The notes below the pieces were generated by a model that saw only the letters and a program-made list of their open reading frames with translations, was not told where the DNA came from and made no database searches. DNA of 64,000 nucleotides from the NCBI GenBank assembly GCA_963281255.1, contig OY725488.1:2920285-2984284 (forward strand), in the 5' to 3' direction. Positions 23,165-35,538 of the stretch are shown here, piece by piece (within the stretch, counting starts at the first letter, position 1; each line of letters starts with the position of its first letter). Made by a program: the position numbers and the translations under genes. This DNA comes from Aphrocallistes beatrix (Eukaryota; Porifera; Hexactinellida; Sceptrulophora; Aphrocallistidae).

Positions 23165-24395
23165 GTGGTTTTTAGCGGGGGTTTTAAATATAGTGAGTGA
23201 AAGCATTCCGAATGCTCAGAGGGAGAAGATTCCGCTCAACAGTCGCAGCTAAGGTGAATGCACGATCACCCAGGGTTTTGGAGGATTTAATAGTAGGATG
23301 TTCAAGGAGGATGGCATTGGATGATCGTAGAGCACGATTGGATTTATTAACCTGTATGAGTTGGATGATATAATCCAGAGCAAGGGAATGGATGGCTTTG
23401 TAAGTTATGAGGAGAATTTTGAAGAGGATTCGATGTTTAACAGGCAGCCAGTGGAGGTTGATAAGAAGAAGAAAAATGAGAAGGTACGGGGAGAGATTAT
23501 AGATAAGTCTGGCTCCATTGTTCTGAACTCGCTGGAGTTGAGCTGGTTTCCACTCATCCTCCCTAAGTGAAAACCATACAAGAAGTTGTTACAATAATCA
23601 AGACGAGATGTGATAAGAGCATTGACGATAGTTTCAAAGACTCACCTAGAGAGATTCTTTCTAATACGTTGGATGTTATAGATATAGTAGAAGCAGGAGG
23701 AGGTAACCTTGCTGACCTGAGTAGACACAGAGGGTGTTGTCCAGTCAAGTTCCTAGATTCTCTACTTCTTTGGAAGAAGAGATTCTCGACACCAACAGAG
23801 ATGCTATCAGTTTGGACCTTAGACAGCTGTTGACGAGTCCCTATTATGAGGAACTCTGTCTTGGGTTCATTGATAGGTAACTTGTTGGTGTGGAGCGAAG
23901 AACGGATCGCAGAGATGCAAGATTGGATGGCGGAGTATGCAGAATCTTCAGGAGAGATGGAGTTTCAAAGAAAGTAGACCTGTGTATCGTCGGCATAGAG
24001 TGGAAGTCGGGGAGGTGGGACCTAATAATTTCGAAAGGAGGACAGGTATAGATTCCGTGTTGGACCGGGATATTAGAAGAATTAGAACCCTTAATCGAGA
24101 CGAATTGAATCCTATCAGAGAGGTAAGATTCAAACCAAGATAGAGAAGAGTCACTTAAGCCGAAAAGAGACGAGAAGATTGAGTAAATGGTATGGTCGAC
24201 GGTGCCGAAGGCTGAACTTATATCAAGAAGAATCAGAAGGGATACGTGTTGGCGATTCATGCTGTAGAGGATGTCGTTTGTGACCTTCAGTAGCGCAGTC
24301 TCCGTACTGTGGTGTTTACGATAGACAGACTGCATCCTGGGGAAGAGATGATGTAATGTAAGATGATTCACGACCTGGCTGGAAGCGGCCTCTCA
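23165..24395 (-). pseudogene. CR1/L2-like LINE fragment (reverse transcriptase)
   Basis: The minus strand encodes the back half of a non-LTR reverse transcriptase. YRKHHSTETALLKVTNDIL and LLILLDISSAFGTVDH (24330-24170; the first catalytic Asp is in LLDIS) are followed by FESYLSDRIQFV. After frameshifts come SRLDYCNNFLYG (about 23600) and the LHWLPVKHRILFKILL block (about 23410). The YADD box is not readable. The copy is 5' truncated, as is usual for LINEs, and carries several stops. Confidence 0.85.
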
Positions 24396-24399
24396 GTTA

Positions 24400-25455
24400 T
24401 CTTAGAAATGAAAAACAATGTTTGACCCATATAATTTAAAAATACCGACTAATTAAAAAAAACTGATGAATATACGATCAACTTAAATTCATTGAACATG
24501 TAGGATAGACCTTATTAATGTATTACCAGCATATATAATTATGGCATCAAAGTACATATATCCATTGTTATATTGCGATTAGTCATTAGATCATTGCGAA
24601 ACTATCAATACCTTAGTATACTAAATCAGTTACTAACTATAGATAATCAACTTTGACTGTTTGGGTTTTGTGGTATTGTAAGGTCCCTCCCCTCAAACAA
24701 ATTTTGCAAAAGTATATACCAGTTAAACAAATAAATTAAACAACGTGCACACCAGCGCGACACTACTTAATGCCATAGTCGATGTAATTTTTGCGTAAGT
24801 GTTGTAGTTTTACTAGTTGTCAACCATTTATAATTTTATAAACGAATCCGCACTGTTTGGAGCGCTATCTATCTGCGGAAACCGTGGAAATTTTGGGCAC
24901 GTGTACCCCGTGCACATTTGGACAGTCAGTCATACTTTTTTGATCCAACCTAAACTCCCAGCTCCATCCCGTTATTTCTATATTTTTTTACGAACTGATC
25001 CCGACTTTTTACAAACTGATTTTTGTAAAAAGTCGTAAAAGTTAGGTCGTATTTTTGTATATATGTTTTTGTAAAAAGTTTGTAAGAAGTTCTACAAACT
25101 GATCCCGCCTTATTGCAAAAATTGCTTTCATTTTTTTACAATTCTCACTTTTAAACACCCCGTTCGATTTCAAAGAAGAAACCTAAAATTGACCATAAAG
25201 TTACCACCACTTTATTCTAAAAACACTCACCTGCCACTCTCAAACTTCTACTACCTACAACAAACACCATCACCAACTCTTAATGATTGACAGCCACTCC
25301 CAAAAAGCGTCACCATCGTCCAAGTTTGTCGTGTGCTCGTTCCTAAACAGCGTCATCGGTTCACCTGAATCACTTGTTTCTGTCAAAAAGCACTTCACCA
25401 ACTCCGATTAGTAGATTCTTTTTCTCAATTCCTTTGCAATTTTACTCAATTCCTT
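24400..25455. other. AT-rich spacer, small hairpin only
   Basis: No gene is supported. A small inverted repeat (GACTTTTTACAAACTG against TTTTGTAAAAAGTC) lies near 24992-25035, and CA-rich low-complexity sequence near 25190-25290. Confidence 0.4.
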
Positions 25456-25459
25456 CAAT

Positions 25460-26190
25460 TTTACTCTTCGCTTGCTTGCGCTATGCAGCTGGCTGATACT
25501 ATGCCGCAGTGGCGAAAAATCACTAAAATTGTCAAATTTTCAACATGATGCGTAATGATGACGTCATAACGGATTGATGAGCAGGGATGGAAACAGCTAA
25601 GCTGTTAACAGCCAACGCAAAATTGTGGCTGTTAACAGCTATCGCTAAATTTTAATCTATATCTGTCTATCTATTTTTATAATCTAAATTTGAGATAAAT
25701 TATTCAAAAATATAGATATTATTATAGAACCATATAGCTTAACCTTGACTGTTGTGTAAATATTTACTATTTGAATTATATTAAACAGCTCGAGTTGGCT
25801 GTTAACAGCTCAAATTGGGCTGTTAACAGCAAAGAAAATTGCTTTAAAAGCTCAAATAACAGCAGAGCTAGACTGTTAATTGTTTGGAAATTGTAGCTGT
25901 TAACAGCAAACAGCCAAAGTGGCTGTTAACAGCATTTTCACCATCCCTGTTGATGAGCCATCATTTTTTTGATGATAGTTATATCACATGTGAAAAGTAT
26001 TAATATACACATTCTATTAAAATTTCAGCCTTCTATCACCTAAATGGCTGAGTTATAGTCGAAAAACAGAAGTTTCTAATTATTAATAAAATGACAATGA
26101 CGTCATAATTCCATGATGAGTCGACCGTGCAGTCATACCAAAAATCAGCTCTCTGTGTCGGGCAGTTTCTTCAATCAATTCGTTACAAAT
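25460..26190 (-). repeat. Rep600 copy 10, carrying a hAT MITE
   Basis: Reverse copy whose body is split by the MITE at 25582-25949. It faces copy 11 head to head across an AT microsatellite at about 26190-26200. Confidence 0.88.
25582..25949. mobile_element. hAT MITE with six CTGTTAACAGC palindromes (368 bp)
   Basis: The ends CAGGGATGG and CCATCCCTG are inverted repeats, and a perfect 8-bp duplication TTGATGAG flanks them (25574-25581, 25950-25957), as for hAT transposons. The body contains six copies of the palindromic core CTGTTAACAGC. There is no ORF. Confidence 0.95.
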
Positions 26191-26200
26191 ATATATATAT

Positions 26201-26725
26201 ATGTAACAAATTGATTGAAGAAACTGCCAGGGCGGAAAGCTGATTTTTGGCATATGGGAGTGATTTGACTATGGTTACACTAAGTTCTGACCTCAAAATG
26301 TCGGCTCATCATGGAATTGTGACATCATTGTCACTTTTTTTGTAATTCGAAATTTCAGTTTTTCGACCATAACTTAGTCATATATTGAGATAAAAGGCTG
26401 AAATTTTAATTCAATGTGTATATGAATGTTCTTCACATGTGACAACTATCATCAAAAAATGGTGACTCATCACTCTATTATGATGTCATCATTGCGCATC
26501 AAAATATAAAAATAGTCAACTTGATGGTTTTTCGAGCGGAATCGATTTTAACTATAAGACAAACGTATTTAGAGATGATCTCTCCCTTATCATTAATCAA
26601 TGTGAGCCGAGTTGTCAAAAGACGCCTCTGGCGGACACAAAGTGTCCCCCAGCCGCGCAGCGCAACCAAGTGAAGCGCGCTTGTGTTTTTATATATACAC
26701 ATTAATCGAGTTTTAATAGTAAGGA
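26201..26725 (+). repeat. Rep600 copy 11 with inverted family start at its 3' end
   Basis: After the usual GC-rich end, the copy continues into ACATTAATCGAGTTTTAATA and then GTAAGGA, which is the reverse complement of the family's own 5' start. Its CRE sites are mutated. Confidence 0.88.
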
Positions 26726-27195
26726 TATAACTTATAAGTACTAACATTTCTGATTCATTATTTATTTAAAAATTAATTGTTTGTTTGTTCTGCAGTCATC
26801 AGAGAAAGTGGAAATTTCGCAATTTCTGCCACTTCTCTATGCCTTCGCATTCCGAATCGTCAGATAGCAATGAGGGTAGTGAGCACGATACTTCGATATC
26901 TGCTCCCAATACACCTAGAACCCCTGCCACTCAACTAACACAGTTGAGTTCTTCTATTTCGGCTTTCTATTTTTGCGATTCGGATAGCTCCTCAACTCCA
27001 AGATCCACTTTTGATACTAAAAGGAAGATGAAACATAAGTACCCGAATCGTTTTTCTAGGGGAGGGTGCAAACGCATATTATTTCGTACTCCATCTTCAG
27101 TTAAGCGTCCCTTGCTCAAACATCCAAACTCCAGACTTCTGGATAGCATCAAGTTTCCGCCACCTCCAGTTCCTCATGAGATCACGCTAGAGCAG

Positions 27196-27339
27196 CAGTT
27201 TACAACCTCTTGGGGGCTGTGGACCCCTTATAAAATCTTTCCTATAATCTGTAGGAACTCTCTCCTATTAACCGTAACACAAAATTTCGAATCCTGTGGA
27301 CCACCAAGGGGTCCATGGAGCCCAGGTTGGGAACCACTG
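27196..27339. mobile_element. hAT-type MITE
   Basis: The right end is CCAGGTTGGGAACCACTG, the complement of the hAT terminus at 43. The left end CAGTTTACAACCTC is a diverged version. It interrupts the Mutator-like ORF between LEQ and LKEVEK. No clean 8-bp duplication remains. Confidence 0.7.
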
Positions 27340-27552
27340 TGTTAAAGGAAGTGGAGAAGGCAATAAAAAAGAGCATGTATATTCCTCACAGTACAGAACT
27401 AATGAACTTGGACATACTTTCTCAAGTTTTTTCACTGTTTTCATGTCGCGAACCAAATTGTAAGGCTGGTACTTTGAGACTTCACAAACAAGCTCACACT
27501 AATGGTTAAGAAGCGCCTCAGACGGTATATCATAAATAAGGTTGGTCGTGTC

Positions 27553-27636
27553 CATAGGCGCCGAACCCGGGGGGGGGCTCGAGCCCCCCTAGAACTACAA
27601 ATTTGCCCTTTAATTTCGAAAAGTTCGGCGCCCCTG
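27553..27636. mobile_element. hAT MITE (84 bp), GC-rich
   Basis: CATAGGCGCCGAAC and GTTCGGCGCCCCTG ends are inverted repeats, flanked by 8-bp duplications GTCGTGTC and GTCGTGCC (one mismatch). The same family occurs at 35396-35538. Confidence 0.92.
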
Positions 27637-28421
27637 GTCGTGCCCTTAGTGCATGGAAGATATAACATTGTGCAATTATATGCTCTTGTCATTGTTCAAA
27701 ATAGGGGCAGGACACTAGATGGAGATACAGGCAGCCCAGTACAACCTTTTGGATCATCTATTTGAGAAACATTCCAACTGCCCCGCAAAGATCGATCCGT
27801 GGTGCTATCACCGACGCTGATGTAGGAAAATGCTGCCAATTCATTGGTTGAAATCCCTACTCTCCGTGCACCATACCCTGACGAGTCGCAGTATACAGGT
27901 GAATGGGAGGTATTCGAAGTATTTGCTAGCATTTCTCTATGTTCAGCACTCACTAGAGGAAAGACACATAATATCAATGAGTCTCTTCATTCGATAATCT
28001 GGCATAACACGCCAAAGATCAAATTTGTTGGCAATAAGTCCATTGAAGCCGGTGGTCTATAGCAGTCACTACATTAAATGATGGGTCCCTTGCGTTGGCG
28101 TCAGTATTTGATGCGTATTCCATCCCTTTCTCCTACTCCACACTGCTTCACCTCGCCCGCAGAGATATGGATCGTAATCTCAGATCGGAGATGAGTCATC
28201 TGCAAAGCCAAAGGAGACGGAGACTCCTGCTCAAGGTGAGGTCGCGGAGAGCTGAATCATCTCGAAAGCGAAGTGAAAAGTCTTCCGATTACAGTAGCCG
28301 AAGGTTTGGTACTGAAGTTTCTGAAGAACAAGAAATGGGTCTGACGATTTATACGTATACCCTTTGTAACTCCTGCAAGCACCGAAATTTACATTCTGTC
28401 AAACACTTTTAATTAGCATAA

Positions 28422-28790
28422 ATTGTATTGGGAGGCAGTTGCTCCCTGCCCCCGTGAGATCTTTCACTCAGTTAAGACTATCTGCCCTTCTGCAGAATGT
28501 CCAACCAATCCGATTTTGCGTGTATAGTCGAATTTCATTAATATATGGAGAGCGATAGTATTTACCAGAGAGTCCTGGGAATAATGATTCTGGGCCTCTA
28601 GGTCGCTTAAATTTACGGTGAGGAGCATACCCCCGGATCTTCTAGTATATTCGGGTTTTGCCCTCGGGTGTCGGCTACGCAAACGCAAATCCCAGGTAGG
28701 TACTGTCCAAAGGTTGGATAATCTGCTGCTCAAAAGCGGGGGTGGTCCCATCTCGCAATTAATAGGAGTGGGGAGCAGTCTCCACTAAAG
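28422..28790. other. GC-elevated segment with imperfect inverted ends
   Basis: GGGAGGCAGTTGCTCCCTGC on the left and GGAGTGGGGAGCAGTCTCCA on the right are partly complementary and could be the ends of an old hAT-like MITE. No target duplication or ORF supports this. Confidence 0.3.
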
Positions 28791-29229
28791 GTTTACACTT
28801 TACGCTTATGTATACAACCTACTTAAGTTCTTAATTCATTTAATTTCCTTGATGTAAAACAGATGAATCATCACTTTACATATACCTTTACATTAAATAA
28901 CTGACATGCCAAACTACATGTTATTTTTCCTCTAAGAGTTGGCTCAATGTGACTTCTTGTTCCCAACTCTCAAAGTAAAGATCCGTGGGGTCAGGTTTGG
29001 TAGTCCTGAATGGACCCGACTGGCGTTCGAAGAGGCCGTTTGAACCCTCTCAGATGAAAATGGCACAATTGCTTCGACGGCTGGTTTCATCGTATGAAAC
29101 TTTGCATAAAATGTTCTGGTCGATACTTTGAAAAACTGTGAAAGTTTGGATATGTCAAGTATTTTTTGTGTACAACAAAACCTTTGGACTGACCCTTATA
29201 AGGCATATCTTAGAACTCACACATGTAGG
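28791..29229. other. Spacer, nothing recognised
   Basis: No ORF, repeat end or motif could be supported. Confidence 0.4.
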
Positions 29230-29231
29230 TG

Positions 29232-30574
29232 CGAGGGTCACTAGGAAAGTTTTGCGACTCGACTAGAATAATTGTTTGAATCTAAACGAAATTGATTGAA
29301 ATATACAATATTGGATTATAATTGTTCAAAATAACCACCATTGTAAGAAATACACCTATGCATTCTTTCAAACCACTTTTCAAAGCAGGAGGCCCAATCT
29401 TCCAGTTTTAGGCCCTCTAAGCACCCCCTATATGCCGCCACAGCACTCTCTGGACTATCGAAAGTAACTCCACGTATCTCATTTTTCATTCTCGGGAAGA
29501 GGAAAAAGTCGCACGGCGCAAGATCAGGAGAAGACGGAGGGTGTGTGAGGAGCTGTATATCATTATCTGCAAGTGTGTCCAGTGTTCTTGCAGCAGTGTG
29601 TGCGCTTGCATTATCATGATGCCATAAGATCTGTCTTCGGACACGTTTTTTAAACTTGCAGTGCCATTCCTGAGAAACCTTTGGTACGCAAACTTCACAA
29701 TAACATTCTGAGTTGACAATTTTGCTTTCTACTAATGGAATTGTGGTCACATGCCCCCATTTAGCGAAAAAAGTTGCAATCATCTGCTTTCCGGCGCTTT
29801 TCTGGCGTTTCACTTTGGTTGGATTATGCTCCCCAGGAAATCTCCAGACCAATGACTGCTTTTTACTCTCAGGATCATATTGTTAGATCCATGTTTCATC
29901 CCCAGTAACAACATGATCCAGTAATTTCGATTTTCCATTGTCAAATTTCTGGATCATGAACTTGCACCATGAGACACGCCGGTCTTTTTGGTCCTCAGTC
30001 AAGCGATATAGGATCCACCTAGCACACACTTTAGATACTTTCAAGTGCTGATGAAGAATTTCGTTTAGAGTAGGTGGGGAGAGTGATTTAATTTCTTCAA
30101 GAATAAGTTCGTAAGTGATTCTCCGATCCTCCTTTATCAGTTTTTTGACATCACATACGTTGGATTCATTAACCGCTGTTGGAGGACGGCCGCTCCTTCT
30201 ATCGTCGTCTATACTGGCTCTTTCCCACTTAAATTCATTAAACCAGCGATAAACTGTTGCTTTATCAGGTGATAAATCACCAAAAGCAGTAGTAAGCTGG
30301 TCTAGACATTCCTTCGGACCTAAATTTCTGCTGTAATCATAATGGATCATTGCTCGAAAATCTCTTCTTTCAAGTTGCATTTCTTAACAAAATCAAAATA
30401 TACTAATTGTCTCTAGTACGAGTATAAAGATATAAAACTCAAAAACGCGTGAATCGATCAGTTAGAAAATTATACTCTAATCTTCAGATATGTAGAGTAT
30501 TCTATTAGAACTCTAATAATAACAGTGTGGTATGATTTTAATAGTGAGTCGCAAAACTTTCCTAGTGACCCTCG
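29232..30574. mobile_element. Mariner element with TIRs (1343 bp)
   Basis: Inverted ends CGAGGGTCACTAGGAAAGTT lie at both sides, with TA on the right (30575-30576) and TG on the left, which is probably a mutated TA. Contains one mariner transposase gene with a single stop codon. Confidence 0.92.
29316..30380 (-). pseudogene. Mariner transposase, DD34D, one in-frame stop
   Basis: From the ATG at 30380, 165 codons encode the paired helix-turn-helix region (VYRWFNEFKWER, then DDRRSGRPP) and reach the first catalytic Asp in GDETWI. There a TAA (29883-29885) stops translation. The same frame continues directly with QYDPESKKQS and 178 further codons from 29852, containing WHHDNASAHTA (second Asp) and SPDLAPCDFFLF (third Asp, 34 residues on). 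No other stop or shift is present over ~354 codons, so this copy died recently by one point mutation, probably in a Tyr or His codon. Confidence 0.93.
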
Positions 30575-30727
30575 TATATATAGTAGGTCTGAGTTTAGCA
30601 CGAGTATTCACTTATTTTTGTACTCAAACTTATATTTCTCTTACTCTCAATCGTGTTCTGTATTGTACTTAGTAATACTTGTTTGCTTCGCTTACCAATC
30701 AGGGTGCTACATAAATATACAGTTATA

Positions 30728-30953
30728 AAAAAGGTGAAAATGACGTCATAATTCCATGATGAGTCGACATTTTCGTCTGAGCTCAGAACTTACTGGAGCC
30801 ATAGCCAAAAGACTCCCACATGCCAAAAATCAGCTTTCTGGGCCTGACAGTTTCTTCAATCAATTCGTTACAGATATATATATATATATATATATACTAG
30901 TATATAGTATACACACACATACACAAAGATTAATCGAGTTTTAATAGTAAGGA
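30728..30953 (-). repeat. Rep600 copy 12 (5' part only)
   Basis: Reverse fragment from the TATGACGTCA-like site to the family start TCCTTACTATTAAAACTCGA, with an expanded (AT)/(GT) microsatellite. Confidence 0.85.
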
Positions 30954-31049
30954 TATTATTAAATAGTACTAATTAGTAACAATGAAAAAACAGGATAACT
31001 TTGGTATGATATTCTAAAGACATCAATTACACTACACGGACAAATTTAT

Positions 31050-32492
31050 TTGCACAATTTTCCTCGTTTTAAGTTCTTGGGGGCCTCCTTGACCAAGATT
31101 AACCCCATGCTACTTTTGAATGGTCGGCAATTTTTTTAATTCAAGTTTAAATATTTGGGAGCTCGTGATTATTCGGACAATTCCGCATTCAGGAAATCCT
31201 ACTAAATGATCATGTAGAGTCTAGATTTTTGTTTGTTTGAACTCATGGAATATAGGAGAGCAAAACAATGGGTCACTCGATGGGGTTACTATGTGGTTTG
31301 AGATTGGAACTTTGCACATTCCTGCCCCGTCAAGGAATATATTCAGCTAGAAAATAGTCATATGATCCCTCATATTTCTCCAAATTTAATGCTGAATACG
31401 AATATCAACATTAAAACCTAATTGAGTATGTTATGACTGGTCCAACCGAAATTGGCAGGCATGGGCATTTACAGTATGTCCCAAAATTATTGGCAATGAA
31501 CTTCAACTTCGAATATTAAATTGATGTTTAGGAAGAGTAGTATAATTTCAGGATGACTTCATTTACGCATTTCCATCCTATATATACACTATCTTGAGTC
31601 ACACTACCATACAATGTGGTTAACCAGCACCTTTTCTGGGAAGGAAGCTCATTTTTTGTGGAACTTTTTGAAAATCCCAGCAAATATCTATCACAACATA
31701 ACAATGCATTCTTATATACTACTGAATTTAGTTATGAAAATAGTCATGTATTTAAATATAATTTAGTTGTGTAATTTTTAAGGGTTCAGTAAGATATAGT
31801 AGGTTCTGAATTATGTGTATAGTTGACGTTAGCACAAAATGACAACGCAAAAAAATTGTAATTTCGCTCTCAAGATTCACAATTTTATACTTGCCTTGTT
31901 TAGATTAATTGTTTAACTAATAATTAGGATAACTAAATTGCATAACTAAATTCAGTAGTATATAAGAATACATTGCTATACTGTGGAAGACAGTTGCTGG
32001 GATTTTCAAAAGGATTTCTACAAAAAATGAGTTTGCATTCCAGAAAAGGTGTTGGTTAACCGCATGATATGATAGTGTGACTCAAGATAGTGTATATATA
32101 GAATGAAAATGCGTGAATGAATTCGTCCTGAAATTATAATACTGTTCCTAAACATTTAATTAATATTACAGGAAGTTCAAAATGCCCATGCCTGCTAATC
32201 TCGGTTGTACTAGCCATAACTTACTCGATTAGGTTAAAGGCTAATGTTGATATTCGTATTCAGCGTTAAATTTGGAGAAATGTGAAGGTTTATATTTCCT
32301 TAGTGCGAATTGTCCGTATTATTAAGGCGCTCCCAAATAATTAAGGTTGGATAGAAAAAATGCCCAAACATGCAAAAGTGGTTGCCTTAATTTTGGTCAA
32401 GGGAACCCCCAAGAACTCAAAACCACCAAAAAAGGTTCATACTTCTCAAATTTCTCGGTTGATCCCTAAATCCAGGATTTGGTCCAGGACTA
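31050..32492. mobile_element. Foldback element F2
   Basis: Second member of the F1 family. Left arm about 31060-31735 and right arm about 32000-32490 are reverse complements around a short centre: ACTACTGAATTTAGTTAT near 31719 pairs with ATAACTAAATTCAGTAGT near 31943. The right end (CCAGGATTTGGTCCAGGACT) matches the left end of F1 near 1010. TATA-like sequence plus TGAGTCA occurs in each arm. No ORF. Confidence 0.78.
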
Positions 32493-32569
32493 TTAGTGAG
32501 TAACACAGGACTGGGGTTGGTCGACCGATTTTAGGGCTCGGTTATTTTAGTTTCATCCATGGCGGTTAA

Positions 32570-34438
32570 GGATACCGCCCTCGGTCTACCATCTGATAGC
32601 ACTATTTGGGTGGCATTTTTTTTTATTTTTTGTGAAATAACTCCCTAAAGTTTAGCGTTAATAAAAATTGAAAAATTATTGGAGGATTTTAACTCATTTA
32701 CCAATTAGTTTTTAACTAATTTGATATTTTTTTAATGATACGAACCTTAACATTGTTTTAGCACCTTTGGAGATTATAAAACACAAAGATTAAAAGAATG
32801 GGCAAATAAAATCCAAACAAAATAGCTCTATAAGGGAGTTCATTTATATAATCCTCGGGAAATCGCAAGTTTGATCTCAGATATTTATCGATCACTGGGT
32901 CAGAAAAAAAATTCTGATCGTTTTTTAAAAAAATTTGTTCGGATCCGACCATTTGTTCTTGAGATATCGCATATTATAGGTAAAGTTCGGCCATAATATC
33001 CCTCTAAGGTCCCGAAAGAGGCTGATGTCATATCTTAAAAACTATTGTAGATATACAATATATTATATCCTTAAATAAAAGGATATATGCGAAAATATAT
33101 ACGTTCCTCGACCATACCTTTGTCAAAAAATAAATAATTCTCGACTTATCATTGATTTAATTGTAATACAAATTCTATGGAGAACTTTGAATCTATTGGA
33201 AAATGGCGAATCTAATCATTGAATATGTGTCCAAATTTAGCTATTATGCTAAATAGTGAATACAATTGCCGTTAATAATATGTGCAGTAAAATTGGAGAA
33301 CTTTTGATAATTATTTTGAAAGTTCTGGCCTTGGACCTCGCAGATTCGGTCAAAAACCCCCATTTAGGGTCCAAAAAGAGATATCTCTATCTTTATAAAT
33401 ACAAGTCCAAATTCTTAGTTCTCACTTCCTAATATACTTTTTATGAGTGTACATATATGATTCTTTGATAATAATTGCACTACACCCTATGGAATGTTAA
33501 GTTAGAAATTTTTGTCATATGATGACGTAGCATTTTTCGAAAATCCTCACTTCGAAACTAAAAGTCGTAGACTTTTGCTCTAACTTCCTAATATACTTTT
33601 TGGAAGCTTTTTATTCATTCTAAACTGATAGATTATACTTCGCAGTGCCAGGAATATGAAATATTATCTACAATTATCTCAAAATATTCGGAGTTAGGGG
33701 CCTCAAGGAAATTTGTGGATTTTCAGGGTACTTTTGCTATTTTTGGTAAATATTTGGCTTTAATATACCTAAATCAACAGTATGGATGCGAATAAATGTC
33801 TGTGGATGCTTATGTGCATTATTAATAACTCATTTTACATTCTTCTTAACACCTAAACTTAAAATCTCTATAGCTCTGGACTTTAAAATTTCAAAATTGA
33901 CCGTCTTTACAGAATTATTTCTCAAATTTGGTTTGAGATAGAAGTTTGAAAATTTCAAGAGTTGTTTCATATCATTAGGCGATGAACGTAGGACCACCAT
34001 TTTTTGGATATATTCTAACTCGGTGATTTTATTCATGATTTCCCAAAAAAAACAGACATTTTTCGCCTTTTTTTGGCCCTTTTTTTTCGGACACCGATAA
34101 AATTTACAATTTTTGTCATTTTAACTTTATTCTGGTCCTATGAAGTTGCAAATATGGTAGACTATCTATGATTCGATTTTGAAAGCGTTTGATTCCTTGG
34201 TATGTCCTAAACAATTCATTGAGTGCCTAAATTTCTATCATTAAGATGTGCTAGCGGAAAATTAAAAATACAGCCTTTGAGACACTGTCTCTCAAAATCT
34301 AGAAATGAGAATCAAAAACGGTTTGGAATGTGCCAGTATTTCTTGATGGAGATACCTCCCCACGCTTAACATCTCTTATAGCTCTACTTTCATCGTATGT
34401 TGTAATGCAAATCATATGTTTTTTCGAGGGCGGTATCC
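32570..34438 (-). mobile_element. TTAA-flanked element A (1869 bp)
   Basis: Ends GGATACCGCCCTCG are inverted repeats, each flanked by TTAA (32566-32569, 34439-34442). A TTAA duplication is typical of piggyBac and Kolobok transposons. Only a 68-codon ORF is present (34036-33830), and it is shared with copy B at 55648-59661. The two ORF copies differ at three non-synonymous and two synonymous sites, so there is no sign of coding constraint. I take the element as non-autonomous. Confidence 0.85.
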
Positions 34439-34868
34439 TTAAGAACAATGTAAAATGAGTTATTCAAAATGGACGAAGTCATTCACAGGCTTTTATTCGC
34501 ATTTATACTGATGTATTAGGTATATTCGAACCAAATTTTTCATAAAATAGCAAAAGTACAGTGAAAATCCAGAAATTTCCTCGAGGCCCCTAACCCCGAA
34601 TATTTTAAGATAATTGTGAATAATTCATATTCCTAGCACTACGAAGTATAATCCATCTGTTTGGAATGAATAAAGAGCTTTCAAAAAGCATATTAGGAAG
34701 TTAGAGCTTAAGTCTTCGACCTTTAGTTTCCAAGTTAGGATTGTCGAAAAATGCTACGTCATCATATGACAAAAATCTAAAACTTAACATTCCATAGGAT
34801 GCAGTGCAATTATTATCAAAGAATCATATATCTACCCACATAAAAAGTATATTAGGAAGTGAGTACTG
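34439..34868 (+). mobile_element. TTAA-family element C, left fragment
   Basis: Matches the middle of elements A and B, starting at an internal TTAA. It is interrupted by the Ginger element at the GTAC site and continues at 43743. Confidence 0.8.
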
Positions 34869-35395
34869 TTGCATGATATTTTGAGTTTCTTATATTGTCA
34901 GACCATGGATTGTCTATCACCGTGATATTCTGAGAATATACAAGATTAGTGATGAATTGTGCTATAGTCACTTGGTTAGGTTTAATGTTATTTTTGTAGA
35001 AATTTGAGACCGCTTGGTGGTAGTATAATGCAATCTAAAATGTTCCCATTTAATATATGCACATAGTTATTTTAGTTTGTAAAATACTGTTTAGGTGTCT
35101 TAAGAAATACGTACGTATAGCTGTCATTATGATAACCTTTATGCTCAGGCTTTTTACGTTCATATGAATCTTGTGACACAGATGTTGACTGAATTCCCCG
35201 TCATTAGGCTCAGTAAAAAAGAATTGCATGAAAATTTGATGTTGACAACCAGCAGTACGTATAAAGAAAAATACTGATGATTCTTTTCCGTGTTTAGTCC
35301 AGTATAATATTACATAAATAATATTACGAATACTTTGTGTTTGTGTAGACTAGTACAATCCGACGACTACCCACTTTAATGAAGTGATCTATGAC

Positions 35396-35538
35396 CATAG
35401 GCGCCAAACGCGGGGGAGGGGGCTGGGGGGGTTCGAGCGATTCGAAGTTGGCCCATAGACGCAACAAAATTTTTAGGGATGATCCCCCCCTAGAAATCCA
35501 AAATCGCCTATAGATTTCGAAAAGTTCGGCGCTCCTGT
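35396..35538. mobile_element. hAT MITE (143 bp)
   Basis: Same family as 27553-27636: ends CATAGGCGCC and GGCGCTCCTG, with a perfect 8-bp duplication TCTATGAC (35388-35395, 35539-35546). It lies in the 3' region of the Ginger element. Confidence 0.93.

Larger units (their letters stand above)
26797..28340 (+). pseudogene. Mutator-like element protein, broken by two hAT MITEs
   Basis: An acceptor (TTGTTCTGCAG) at 26796 opens an exon of about 130 codons, rich in Ser/Pro then basic (TKRKMKHKYPNRFSRGGCKR), ending at LEQ where a hAT MITE enters. It resumes as LKEVEKAIKKSMYIPH with MNLDILSQVFSLFSC. A second MITE and stops follow. Then come LCSALTRGKTHNINESLHSI and KIKFVGNKSIEAG (27935-28060) and FDAYSIPFSYSTLLHLARRD (28105-28165). 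From family knowledge, the cysteine-pair N-terminal block and the RGKTxNxNESxHS(I/V)xW block are typical of animal Mutator-like transposases. The 26797-27195 exon may be its N terminus or an unrelated host exon. Confidence 0.65.

Noticed and set aside
27502-27765. Arg-rich 87-codon ORF
   Set aside because: Its Arg/Gly stretch is the translation of the GC-rich hAT MITE at 27553-27636 inserted in a Mutator-like pseudogene.
33830-34036. 68-codon ORF conserved between TTAA elements A and B
   Set aside because: The two copies differ at three non-synonymous and two synonymous sites, which shows no coding constraint; similarity is explained by common descent of the element.
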